Of a stretch of 5,900 nucleotides of DNA, positions 1 through 5,706 are shown in pieces. Positions within the stretch are counted from its first letter, which is position 1; the number at the start of each line of letters is the position of its first letter. The DNA is from an uncultured Cardiobacterium sp. (lineage in GTDB: Bacteria > Pseudomonadota > Gammaproteobacteria > Cardiobacteriales > Cardiobacteriaceae): positions 1 through 5,900 of the forward strand of contig NZ_CALJAH010000182.1 in assembly GCF_938028185.1 (NCBI RefSeq). Reading direction: 5' to 3'. The position numbers and the translations under genes were made by a program. The notes under the pieces are model-generated. The model was given only the letters and a program-made list of their open reading frames with translations. It had not been told where the DNA came from and did no database searches.

Positions 1-24
1 AAAATCTCTCCCCTGCAGGGCGAA

Positions 25-165
25 GCCCGCAGCGGGCGGGTTCCGTGCGTAGGGTGTGTGCCGCAGGCACGCACGAGTTTCCAGCCTTCCCCGCGTGCGG
101 GTCGGCTACGCCGCCACATACGCTACGCACAGCATCCGCCATAGGGTGCGCCTCGGCGCACCATC
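25..165. repeat. Cluster of short palindromes, REP-like intergenic DNA
   Basis: No convincing gene lies in the first 236 bases, but the stretch is full of inverted repeats. GCCCG/CGGGC pair at 25-29 and 33-37. A 9-base stem at 54-62 and 66-74 has one G-T wobble and loop GCA. CCCGC/GCGGG pair at 90-94 and 97-101. GGTGCGCC and GGCGCACC form a perfect 8-base stem at 145-152 and 155-162 with a 2-base loop. GTGCGTAG (45-52) is also the exact reverse complement of 123-130, which encloses part of the set. The words TAGGGTG (50-56) and TAGGGTGCG (142-150) start two of the hairpins in the same orientation. This resembles repetitive extragenic palindromes, but family membership cannot be shown from one copy cluster. 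Confidence 0.55.
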
Positions 166-178
166 CGAGCGATGACGC

Positions 179-209
179 AAAAAACGCCGCATCAAGCGGC
201 GTTTTTTTT
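179..209 (-). terminator. Rho-independent terminator, probably bidirectional
   Basis: CGCCGC (185-190) and GCGGCG (196-201) form a six-base GC stem around loop ATCAA. It is flanked by six A (179-184) and eight T (202-209), so the A/T runs extend the stem and give a U-run in either direction. On the minus strand it lies about 28 bases past the kinase stop codon and would end the whole operon. On the plus strand it could also stop transcription entering from the left, with a slightly longer T-run. Confidence 0.88.
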
Positions 210-236
210 ATCTCCGTCCTGTCTGAAAAATCCTGT

Positions 237-1739
237 TTACGCCCCCGCCATTTGCACCATCAGCAGCCGTCCGCCCACGCCTTTTTGCAGGAGGATTTGC
301 GCGCCTTCCACCAGTTTGATTTTGCCGCCGGGCGGGATGGCCGTCTTGCCGACAACGTCGTACATTTCCGGTAGTTTTTCGTTTACCAGCCACCAGTCGC
401 CGTTGTGCTGGACGAAGTAGCCAATCCGTTTGGCGTCTGCCGCAGTCAGTTTTTCGTTGGGGAAGACGCGGTTGTCAGCGTGCCATTTGAACAGCGACTG
501 GCCGCTATAGACCATGATGCGGTGGTTGTCCGGGCGGTAGCTGCCACCGGGGGCTTGCGAGTAGAGGTTCAGCACCGGCAGTTTGCCGTGGTGCGGCGTG
601 CCGCAGAAGGGGCAGCGCGGGTTTTTGCTGTTGTCGAAGGCGTACCATTTTTGCTCGCACTGCGGGTTTTCGCAGGGCTGGAGCAAATCCACGGTTTTCA
701 CCAGCGCGTGTTCCCATTCGTCGGCGGTCGGCCGCGCCTGCGGGTTGTGCAGTCCTTCGATGAAGGCGCGTTCAAAGAGGCGGCTGATGTAGGGGCCGCA
801 GAGGGTGTAGGGCGTTTTCGCGGTGTCTTTCCACGGCAGTTCGCTCGGTTTGAGTTGCGCCACTTTGATGCGGTTACTCGCGTCTTTGGGGTGCTCGACA
901 AAGAGCGCCTGGCTGCCCATGCTCAGTTCTTCGTCGCGCTGGCTATCGTTGGGGTCGTGGATTTTGTCGCCGCGCAACGGGTGGCGGTAGAGCAGGTACA
1001 TATAGATGAGCACGGCGAGCGCGTGCAGGTCGGTGGTGCGCGACGGCAGTTTGCGCTTGGGGTCGTTGCGGTCGAGGTGCGCGGTGGCAACGACTTCGGG
1101 GGCGATGAAGTCCGGCGTGCCGACGACGGTCGGCGGGTGCTTGCCGGGGACGACGAGACCGTCGATGTCTATCAGGCAGGCCTGGCCGGTGGTGGGGTCA
1201 ATCAGGCAGTTTTTGTAACCGAGGTCGCTGTGCGAGAGCCCGGCCATGTGCATCCGGCGCACCGCGCGGGCGAGCATGATGCAGACTTTGAGGTGCAGCA
1301 TCCAGTCGCCCAGCTCGCGCGGGTCGAGGAATTTGTTGCGGTTGTTGGCGCTGGCGAACCATTTGCCGTCCTTGTCCTTGCCCTTGATGTTAAGCATATC
1401 GTTGTTGCGGCTGCCGTATTCAAAGAAGAAGCAGCTGCGGTAGAAGGGGACGACGACGCCGAGGCGGCCTTCGTGCTCAACGACGGCGGTCGGCCAGCAG
1501 TAGAGGTTTTTCAGGTATTCGCCGCCTTCCTGGTTGAAGATGCGCTCGCGGTACTGGCCGGTGATCATTTCCAGGCGTTCGCGCGTCGCCGGGTCGGCTT
1601 TTTCGCGGAAGAAGGCGACGACGTAGTCGCGGTCGGGCGAGAATTTGACGTCTTTCATGCCGCCCTGCGCTTTGACTTCATCGACGAAGCGGACGGTTTC
1701 GCCGTTGCTGGCGGTGAGGGTGATGATGTTTTGGCTCAT
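237..1739 (-). CDS. Divergent Ser/Thr protein kinase with C-terminal zinc ribbon (TerY-P triad type)
   Basis: A 500-residue predicted cytosolic kinase. The N-lobe spans about 15-100, with a degenerate Gly loop (G26, G27, then K29 and K32). The catalytic loop is HSDLGYKN (170-177; D172, N177). The metal-binding motif reads DIDG (191-194) instead of DFG. The P+1 segment is GTPDFIAPE (207-215), followed by helix-F Asp237 and late Arg336. The usual beta-3 VAIK lysine is absent: the strand reads VVAFF (40-44). A zinc ribbon follows (C356-X4-C361-X14-C376-X2-C379), then about 120 residues of unassigned, strand-rich sequence ending at 500. The architecture matches the kinases that accompany TerY-like vWA and PP2C proteins; E. 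coli YegI is a more distant relative. Its expected role is phosphorylating shared targets, opposed by the PP2C encoded upstream. It starts 28 bases after the small membrane protein gene, with no clear Shine-Dalgarno but an A-rich leader. The kinase assignment is firm; activity and substrates are inferred. Confidence 0.88.
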   Translation of the reverse strand: MSQNIITLTASNGETVRFVDEVKAQGGMKDVKFSPDRDYVVAFFREKADPATRERLEMITGQYRERIFNQEGGEYLKNLYCWPTAVVEHEGRLGVVVPFYRSCFFFEYGSRNNDMLNIKGKDKDGKWFASANNRNKFLDPRELGDWMLHLKVCIMLARAVRRMHMAGLSHSDLGYKNCLIDPTTGQACLIDIDGLVVPGKHPPTVVGTPDFIAPEVVATAHLDRNDPKRKLPSRTTDLHALAVLIYMYLLYRHPLRGDKIHDPNDSQRDEELSMGSQALFVEHPKDASNRIKVAQLKPSELPWKDTAKTPYTLCGPYISRLFERAFIEGLHNPQARPTADEWEHALVKTVDLLQPCENPQCEQKWYAFDNSKNPRCPFCGTPHHGKLPVLNLYSQAPGGSYRPDNHRIMVYSGQSLFKWHADNRVFPNEKLTAADAKRIGYFVQHNGDWWLVNEKLPEMYDVVGKTAIPPGGKIKLVEGAQILLQKGVGGRLLMVQMAGA

Positions 1740-1767
1740 GGTTTTTTGTTCAGAGGGTTGGATGCGG

Positions 1768-2022
1768 TTAGGGGTTGCGGGCGGCTGATTTTAGCCAGCG
1801 GAAATAGCAATGAACGGCAAAGGAAAGCGCCATGCCGCCACCAAGCCAGCCGAAATGGTCGCGGTAAACCGCGAGCGTCAGCCCGCCATAGACCAGAAGG
1901 GGCGAGACGAAGTAGTCGATAGCGTCGAGGGTCGTGCGGCTGCGGCGAGCAAGCCAGCGGTGCAGCGGGTAGAGAACGGCGCAAGTGGCGATGGCGGCAA
2001 GAATCAGGATTGGTGTGTTCAT
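1768..2022 (-). CDS. Small three-helix membrane protein, function unknown
   Basis: An 84-residue protein I do not recognise. Three hydrophobic segments are visible at about 4-20, 36-53 and 58-75. The basic loop between the first two (R22 to R29: RWLARRSR) and the basic C-terminus (RWLKSAAR, 75-82) suggest both are cytoplasmic, giving an N-out/C-in topology. The ATG at 2022 is the first possible start, because an in-frame TAA lies about 15 bases upstream. No Shine-Dalgarno is evident. The gene ends 28 bases before the kinase start, so the two are probably co-transcribed, and it could anchor or modulate the kinase at the membrane (inference only). An overlapping frame on the same strand (1736-2122) is longer but rich in Arg, Pro and His and looks like a shadow; the hydrophobic pattern favours this frame. 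Confidence 0.72.
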   Translation of the reverse strand: MNTPILILAAIATCAVLYPLHRWLARRSRTTLDAIDYFVSPLLVYGGLTLAVYRDHFGWLGGGMALSFAVHCYFRWLKSAARNP

Positions 2023-2042
2023 GGCAATTGCTGGGTGAATGG

Positions 2043-2077
2043 TTTACATACAGGGTAGCGACTAAGGTGTATGTAAA
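2043..2077. promoter_or_regulatory. Perfect 10-base inverted repeat, candidate operator
   Basis: TTTACATACA (2043-2052) and TGTATGTAAA (2068-2077) are exact reverse complements separated by 15 bases, so arm centres are 25 bases apart. The dyad sits in the 80-base gap between the NADAR stop and the small membrane protein start. This position suits a dimeric or tetrameric regulator controlling the membrane protein-kinase pair. I could not place convincing -35 and -10 hexamers at normal spacing: TTTACA on the minus strand has no good partner 16-18 bases on. The RNA could instead fold into a stem that acts as a processing or stability element. It lacks the GC stem and U-run of a terminator. Confidence 0.5.
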
Positions 2078-2102
2078 TGAGAGCGCCATGTCAGGGTGAT
2101 GT

Positions 2103-2666
2103 TCATCGTGAGCTGTTGCCACGCAGTTGCGCGCGTACCTGCATCAGCGCGAAGCCGAGCAGGTTTTCGCCCAGCCATTGCAGCGGGTCGGCAGCGCGCG
2201 GGTCGCTGGCTGCCAGGCCGATGCCCCAGATGCGGTCTTGCGGGCTGACTTCGACGAGGATTTTGTCGCCGGTGTTGAGCAGGAAGGTTTGCAGCGCCGG
2301 ATTTTGGCTGAATTTGCCGAGGTTGCCGGCGCAGACGATGTCAAAGCGCGCCGCCTGCCAGGTGGCATCATCGAAGTTTGCCACTGCCCGCCCCAGCGCT
2401 TTTGCCTTGCCGGGCGAGTCGCTGGCGATGATGGTGGCAAAGGCAACGCGGTCGGCAAAGCGCGCGGCTTTTTGCGCCATCATGTAGTGTTCGGCGGTGG
2501 CATAGCGCACGCCGTCCAGGGTAAAGGGCGCCGGATACCATTGGCTCAGCACGGCTTTATCCACTTCGCCCGCGCGCACCGGGGTGTGTCCCCAGAAGAA
2601 CAGGTATTTGAGCTTTTGTTTTTGCCGGCAGGCGGTTTGCAGCTCGGTGAGGTTGCGGTAGGGCAT
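2103..2666 (-). CDS. NADAR (YbiA/DUF1768) family N-glycosidase
   Basis: A 187-residue soluble protein with the NADAR pattern throughout: FFWGH at 23-27, SQWYPAPF at 41-48, AEHYMMAQKA at 58-67, SPGKAKALGR at 84-93, W103, a TGD segment at 132-134 leading to E139, DRIWGIGL at 144-151, and WLGENLLGFALMQVR at 164-178. Length is normal for the family. Characterised members are N-glycosidases: YbiA-type proteins act on riboflavin-pathway intermediates, and some NADAR proteins remove ADP-ribose from guanine in DNA as antitoxins to DarT1-type toxins. The DxxWGIGL and WxGxNxLG segments resemble the longer DUF1768 form more than E. coli YbiA. No DarT-like toxin is visible nearby. An AAGGAA Shine-Dalgarno (2671-2676) supports the ATG at 2666. 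The gene follows the lipoprotein gene after 61 AT-rich bases. Family assignment is confident; the substrate here is unknown. Confidence 0.9.
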   Translation of the reverse strand: MPYRNLTELQTACRQKQKLKYLFFWGHTPVRAGEVDKAVLSQWYPAPFTLDGVRYATAEHYMMAQKAARFADRVAFATIIASDSPGKAKALGRAVANFDDATWQAARFDIVCAGNLGKFSQNPALQTFLLNTGDKILVEVSPQDRIWGIGLAASDPRAADPLQWLGENLLGFALMQVRAQLRGNSSR

Positions 2667-2727
2667 GGGGTTCCTTTTTTATTTCTAAATAATATGACTT
2701 GCCGATTTTTATCGAATTATTCTTTCT
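2667..2727 (-). promoter_or_regulatory. AT-rich leader of the NADAR gene with Shine-Dalgarno and possible -10
   Basis: This 61-base gap is much richer in A and T than the genes downstream. Read on the minus strand it holds AAGGAA (2676-2671) four bases before the ATG, a good ribosome binding site. It also holds TATTAT (2694-2689), one mismatch from the -10 consensus. The sequence 16 bases further upstream (TTCGAT) is a poor -35, so an internal promoter is possible but weakly supported. A four-base stem, CGAT/ATCG around AAAA, lies near 2702-2713. No terminator separates the lipoprotein gene from NADAR. Confidence 0.4.
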
Positions 2728-3447
2728 TTACCAGTTTTTACTTATAGGGTGCGTAATTAGAAAAACTGTCATAACCGGGATGGTAATAACCACGTCTGCC
2801 GCCATCGCAAATGGCAATGCTACCGCTTTGATAGGTGTCATTTTTGGGTCTTCTGTGAGTTCAGCTATTATTTTTACGGGCAGCACTCTTCTTAATTGCT
2901 GCTGCGGTATATTTTCTTGCGGACTCTTATATAAACCACCATCCATTTCAAAACAGCGATGCCATGCTTTGCTATCTGGCAGTACGGTAAATCCCATCTC
3001 TTTTAACCGTGTTTTTTCGTTGTCGCTAACGGTGTAATAGCGCAGGCAAAGTGAAATTTCAAAAGGACTATCACTACCAACTCGTGCAACATTGTAGGGC
3101 AATTGAAGTTCCAAATAATCTTTGGTTATCAAGCCAGATTCATCGGTAAATTGAAATTGTTCTTTCCAGGGTTCTGTTAGCACTTTGTGCAATATTTCTA
3201 TATTTTCCTGGTTAGATTTTGGCACTGACCTAATGATGAACCAGTATTTTTTACCCTGCATAATCAGGCTGCCTTTTTGGACGGTTGGCAACTCTTTGGC
3301 AACTTCGGCAAAGGCAATGATTTCATCATTTTCTATTTCTTCATGGATCTGCTTACCTTCGCCAATAAGCGCTGAAGTAATCATGCACCCCGTCAATAGC
3401 AGCGTTGTCATAACGGTAGCGGCGAGCATTAATAGTTTTTTGCGCAT
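2728..3447 (-). CDS. Lipoprotein with C-terminal hydrophobic segment, function unknown
   Basis: A 239-residue protein starting with KK, a hydrophobic h-region and the lipobox LTGC (18-21), so it should be cleaved before Cys21 and lipidated. Met at +2 gives no inner-membrane retention signal, so the outer membrane is likely. The mature part is mixed alpha/beta, with a charged stretch at 29-42 and a hydrophobic segment at about 208-231 (ALPFAMAADVV then ITIPVMTVFLI). That ending recalls short lipoproteins of the YceK/YidQ type, but the protein is much longer and I do not claim membership. AAGAGGA (3456-3462 on the plus strand as TCCTCTT) lies eight bases before the ATG and fixes the start. The gene is clearly lower in GC (about 37-48% in sampled rows) than its neighbours, a sign of separate acquisition. 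It starts 25 bases after the acetyltransferase stop. Confidence 0.82.
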   Translation of the reverse strand: MRKKLLMLAATVMTTLLLTGCMITSALIGEGKQIHEEIENDEIIAFAEVAKELPTVQKGSLIMQGKKYWFIIRSVPKSNQENIEILHKVLTEPWKEQFQFTDESGLITKDYLELQLPYNVARVGSDSPFEISLCLRYYTVSDNEKTRLKEMGFTVLPDSKAWHRCFEMDGGLYKSPQENIPQQQLRRVLPVKIIAELTEDPKMTPIKAVALPFAMAADVVITIPVMTVFLITHPISKNW

Positions 3448-3455
3448 GGTGGTTG

Positions 3456-3462
3456 TCCTCTT
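3456..3462 (-). promoter_or_regulatory. Strong Shine-Dalgarno of the lipoprotein gene
   Basis: Minus-strand AAGAGGA, eight bases before the ATG at 3447. It is the strongest ribosome binding site in the window and contrasts with the weak or absent sites of the kinase, membrane protein and phosphatase genes. It falls in the 25-base gap after the acetyltransferase stop. Confidence 0.7.
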
Positions 3463-3472
3463 TTACGTGTAT

Positions 3473-4018
3473 TTAGGGCAGATGGCAAGCCGTTTTCAGC
3501 GCGTTATCCGGTGAGCAGATGCGCTCGCCACGGTATGCGCCGATGCGTTCCAGCACGCCGCCGTTTTTTTCGATAACGCGCCTAGATGCCAGGTTGTCCG
3601 GGCTACAGGTGAGCAGCAATTCGCGCAGGCCGAGGGCGTCGCTTTCGCGCAGGGCAAGGGCGAGCATTTGTGTGGCGTAGCCGCGGTTCCAGCAGGCAGG
3701 GTGGACGGAGTAGCCGATGTGGCCGCCATAATGGCGCAGGAAGTCGTTGAGTTCGTGGCGGAGGTTGATGATGCCAACTAGGTGTTCGTCGTCCCAGCCG
3801 AGCCAGGTGCTGTCGGCGACTTTGGCGACACCGTTTGGCAGTAGTGTGCCAGCGGGTGCTTCATGAAAGGCGAGCCAACTGGCGACATCGGGGAAGAGGT
3901 CAAGCGTCGCGCCGTGTAGGGGCAGGCCGGCGTCATGCACGGCGCGGCGGTAGTCTTCGATGGCAGCGCTATCGGCGGCGGTGGGTTTGCGCAGGGTAAG
4001 CATGGGAGCGCTGTTCAT
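3473..4018 (-). CDS. GNAT family N-acetyltransferase (COG3981-like)
   Basis: A 181-residue protein with the GNAT fold pattern. An N-terminal strand LTLRKPTAAD (7-16) is followed by helix EDYRRAVHDAG (21-31) and a mid-domain strand LVGIINLRH (80-88). Acetyl-CoA binding motif A spans about 101-122 with the NRGYAT pyrophosphate loop (111-116). Motif B spans 142-154, containing N142, ASRRVIEKNGG and a following VLE. The GGHIGYSV and INLRHELNDFLRHYGG segments match the predicted acetyltransferases grouped as COG3981; substrates there are unknown to me. The ATG overlaps the phosphatase stop as ATGA, so translation is probably coupled; Met6 is an alternative start. The tail after 158 ends in ICSPDNALKTACHLP and lacks the aromatic ending I would expect in this group, so it may be divergent. 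Fold is confident, function is not. Confidence 0.86.
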   Translation of the reverse strand: MNSAPMLTLRKPTAADSAAIEDYRRAVHDAGLPLHGATLDLFPDVASWLAFHEAPAGTLLPNGVAKVADSTWLGWDDEHLVGIINLRHELNDFLRHYGGHIGYSVHPACWNRGYATQMLALALRESDALGLRELLLTCSPDNLASRRVIEKNGGVLERIGAYRGERICSPDNALKTACHLP

Positions 4019-5706
4019 GTTTGTGTCTCGCCGGCGGCGGGCAGGAAGAAGGCGATGGTGCGGTCGTCGTGGTTGCCGCGCGACCAGAAGCCGAGCCAGT
4101 CATGCAGCGCCGCTTTGGGCTCTGCGGCGGCAAGCGGCGCTTGCAGTTCGTCCCAGAGGGTTTGCCAGCGCTGCGGGTTTTCGAGTGCGGCGTCGGTTTC
4201 AAATTTGGGGTCGGAGACGCCGTCGGTCATCAGGATGACGGTCGGCGCGGCTGCGGTTTCGATGGTGCGGATGCGGCGCTGGATGTCATCCGGCTGGAGT
4301 TGGGCGGCGGTGAGGAATTGGGTTTCGCCGGAGTAAGCGCCGCTGTCGGCGACACCGAGCAGGTGCAGCGCGCCGTTTTCGGGATGCCACAGCGCGGCCG
4401 CGCCGTCGCCGACCTGGTAGCCCGCACTGTACCAGCCGCCGCCTGCAAGTGGCAGGGTGAGGGCGATGAGCAGGGTGCAGGAGAGCGCTTTTTCGGCGAT
4501 GCCCGCTTGCTGGGCGGCGGTTTTGTGCGCGCTGACGGCGGCGTGCAGGGCGTTGGCGATGAGGTTGTCGGCGATTTGTTTGCGGGTGGCGCTGTCGGCG
4601 TGCGCCAGTTTGTGGTGCGGTTTGCCGGGGTCGTCGAGCAGGGCGAGGATGGTGTCGGCGACGGCGTTTACTGCCAGTTGTGAGCCGTAGCGTGAGTGGC
4701 TGGCGCTGCCCGCGCCGTCGGAGACGATGAGCAGGTGGACGCCGCTCGCTTCGTGCCAGTCGATGCGGTAGTCGTCGTCGCAGTAGCTGCCAACGTGGGC
4801 ATGGGAGCGGCCACGCACGCGCGCGGCAAGCAGGCGCCCCCGTGGCGTGTCTTGCAGGGTCTCAATGCTGTCTGGCTTGGCGAAGGGGGCACTTTGGTCG
4901 GAGGGTTTGTCTTGCCACAGACTTTTCGGGTCGGGGTTGATGTGCAGCGGCTGGGTGATTTCCACGGCTTTGCCGTCGTGGCTGATGGTGATGGTAAGCA
5001 TGATGTCGCCGCTGGTGGTGGGCGTGCCGTGGATGCGGCGTGCGTCGCCGTCCCAGACGAGGCCGCAGTCCTGGGCAAAGGCGATGTTGAGGACGGGCGC
5101 GTCGGGCGGCAGTTCGCGTTCGTAGGGCTGGCCTTCGTTGGCGGGCGGCAGCGGCGAGAGGCTGATGCGCGGCGGTTGTGCCGGGGCGGGCGTGGGGGTA
5201 TGCGGCGGGAGGGGCATGGCGGGTTCGGGTTTGTCGGCGGGAATGGTCGGGGATTTTGCGTCCGCTGTGTCCGCTGTGTCCGGGGGAGACGGCGGGTTTT
5301 CGGCGGGCGGTTCGGGCGGGGTGGCGATGGTTGTTTCTTCATGGTCGAAGAAGGTCATGCCGTCGCCTGGCGCGTCGTGGTTGGCGGCAGGGGCGGTTGC
5401 TGTGGCGGCAGGCGGCTCAATCGGGGTTTCTGTAACAGGGGTACTGGCGACGGCAGGCGGGTTTTCGCTGCTGGCAGGGGCGGCGGTTTCGTTTTGTTGA
5501 CTGCCGGGCGGTATGGCGTCTGCGTTCTCCCCGCCTTCTTCTGCAGCGGGGCGGGGACTTTCTGTTGTCGCGGCGGTGCTGTCTTGCAGGAAACGTTGCC
5601 AGCTGTCGCCAAGCTCGCGCAGAAGCGGCTGATGGCGGGCGATGAATTGTTGCAGACGAGCTTCGTCGGCGGTGAGGATGTCTTGCAGGGTTTGGCGGGC
5701 GTTCAT
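4015..5706 (-). CDS. PP2C-type Ser/Thr phosphatase with Pro-rich linker and Ig-like domain
   Basis: A 563-residue protein from the ATG at 5706. The same frame is open for 47 more codons to a TTG at 5847, but that stretch looks like untranslated leader. Residues 1-44 are a charged helical segment. Residues 45-179 form a Pro/Ala/Thr/Glu-rich linker with an isolated DHEETTIATP motif (121-130). Residues about 180-258 look like an Ig-like putative-Ig (He_PIG) domain, with GLVWDGDARRIHGTPTTSGD at 215-234. The PP2C domain fills about 290-560: CDDDY (309-313), VSDGAG (328-333), VGDG (432-435), MTDGVSD (493-499) and GNHDDRT (544-550), covering the Asp residues that bind the metal pair. There is no signal peptide or membrane helix, so it should be cytosolic. 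It resembles the PP2C (PphC/YegK-like) partners of TerY-P kinases and should remove phosphate placed by the kinase at 237-1739. Catalytic class is firm; targets are inferred. Confidence 0.9.
   Translation of the reverse strand: MNARQTLQDILTADEARLQQFIARHQPLLRELGDSWQRFLQDSTAATTESPRPAAEEGGENADAIPPGSQQNETAAPASSENPPAVASTPVTETPIEPPAATATAPAANHDAPGDGMTFFDHEETTIATPPEPPAENPPSPPDTADTADAKSPTIPADKPEPAMPLPPHTPTPAPAQPPRISLSPLPPANEGQPYERELPPDAPVLNIAFAQDCGLVWDGDARRIHGTPTTSGDIMLTITISHDGKAVEITQPLHINPDPKSLWQDKPSDQSAPFAKPDSIETLQDTPRGRLLAARVRGRSHAHVGSYCDDDYRIDWHEASGVHLLIVSDGAGSASHSRYGSQLAVNAVADTILALLDDPGKPHHKLAHADSATRKQIADNLIANALHAAVSAHKTAAQQAGIAEKALSCTLLIALTLPLAGGGWYSAGYQVGDGAAALWHPENGALHLLGVADSGAYSGETQFLTAAQLQPDDIQRRIRTIETAAAPTVILMTDGVSDPKFETDAALENPQRWQTLWDELQAPLAAAEPKAALHDWLGFWSRGNHDDRTIAFFLPAAGETQT
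5261..5278 (-). repeat. Two-copy 9-base tandem repeat in the phosphatase linker
   Basis: TCCGCTGTG occurs twice in a row on the plus strand. On the coding strand it gives the duplicated Thr-Ala-Asp in PPDTADTADAKSP. It is in frame, so copy changes would lengthen the linker without breaking the protein. Confidence 0.75.

Noticed and set aside
405..1922. Long plus-strand open frame of 505 codons opposite the kinase
   Set aside because: It is the antisense shadow of a high-GC gene. The translation is a Val/Ala/Gly/Arg-rich string with no domain, while the minus-strand frame has full kinase motifs.
1736..2122. Minus-strand 128-codon frame overlapping the small membrane protein
   Set aside because: The translation is rich in Arg, Pro and His with no coherent structure, and it starts inside the NADAR gene. 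The overlapping 84-residue frame has clean transmembrane segments.
3266..3277. AGGCTGCCTTTT resembling a Neisseriaceae DNA uptake sequence
   Set aside because: Two mismatches to the AGGCTGCCTGAA dialect, a single occurrence, and inside a coding region.
3473..3545. Possible frameshift at the acetyltransferase C-terminus
   Set aside because: The tail lacks the aromatic ending I expected, but neither alternative frame restores one, so a divergent tail is simpler.
4021..4683. Plus-strand 220-codon frame opposite the phosphatase
   Set aside because: It lies antisense to the conserved PP2C catalytic motifs, and its Gly/Val-rich composition is typical of shadow frames in GC-rich DNA.
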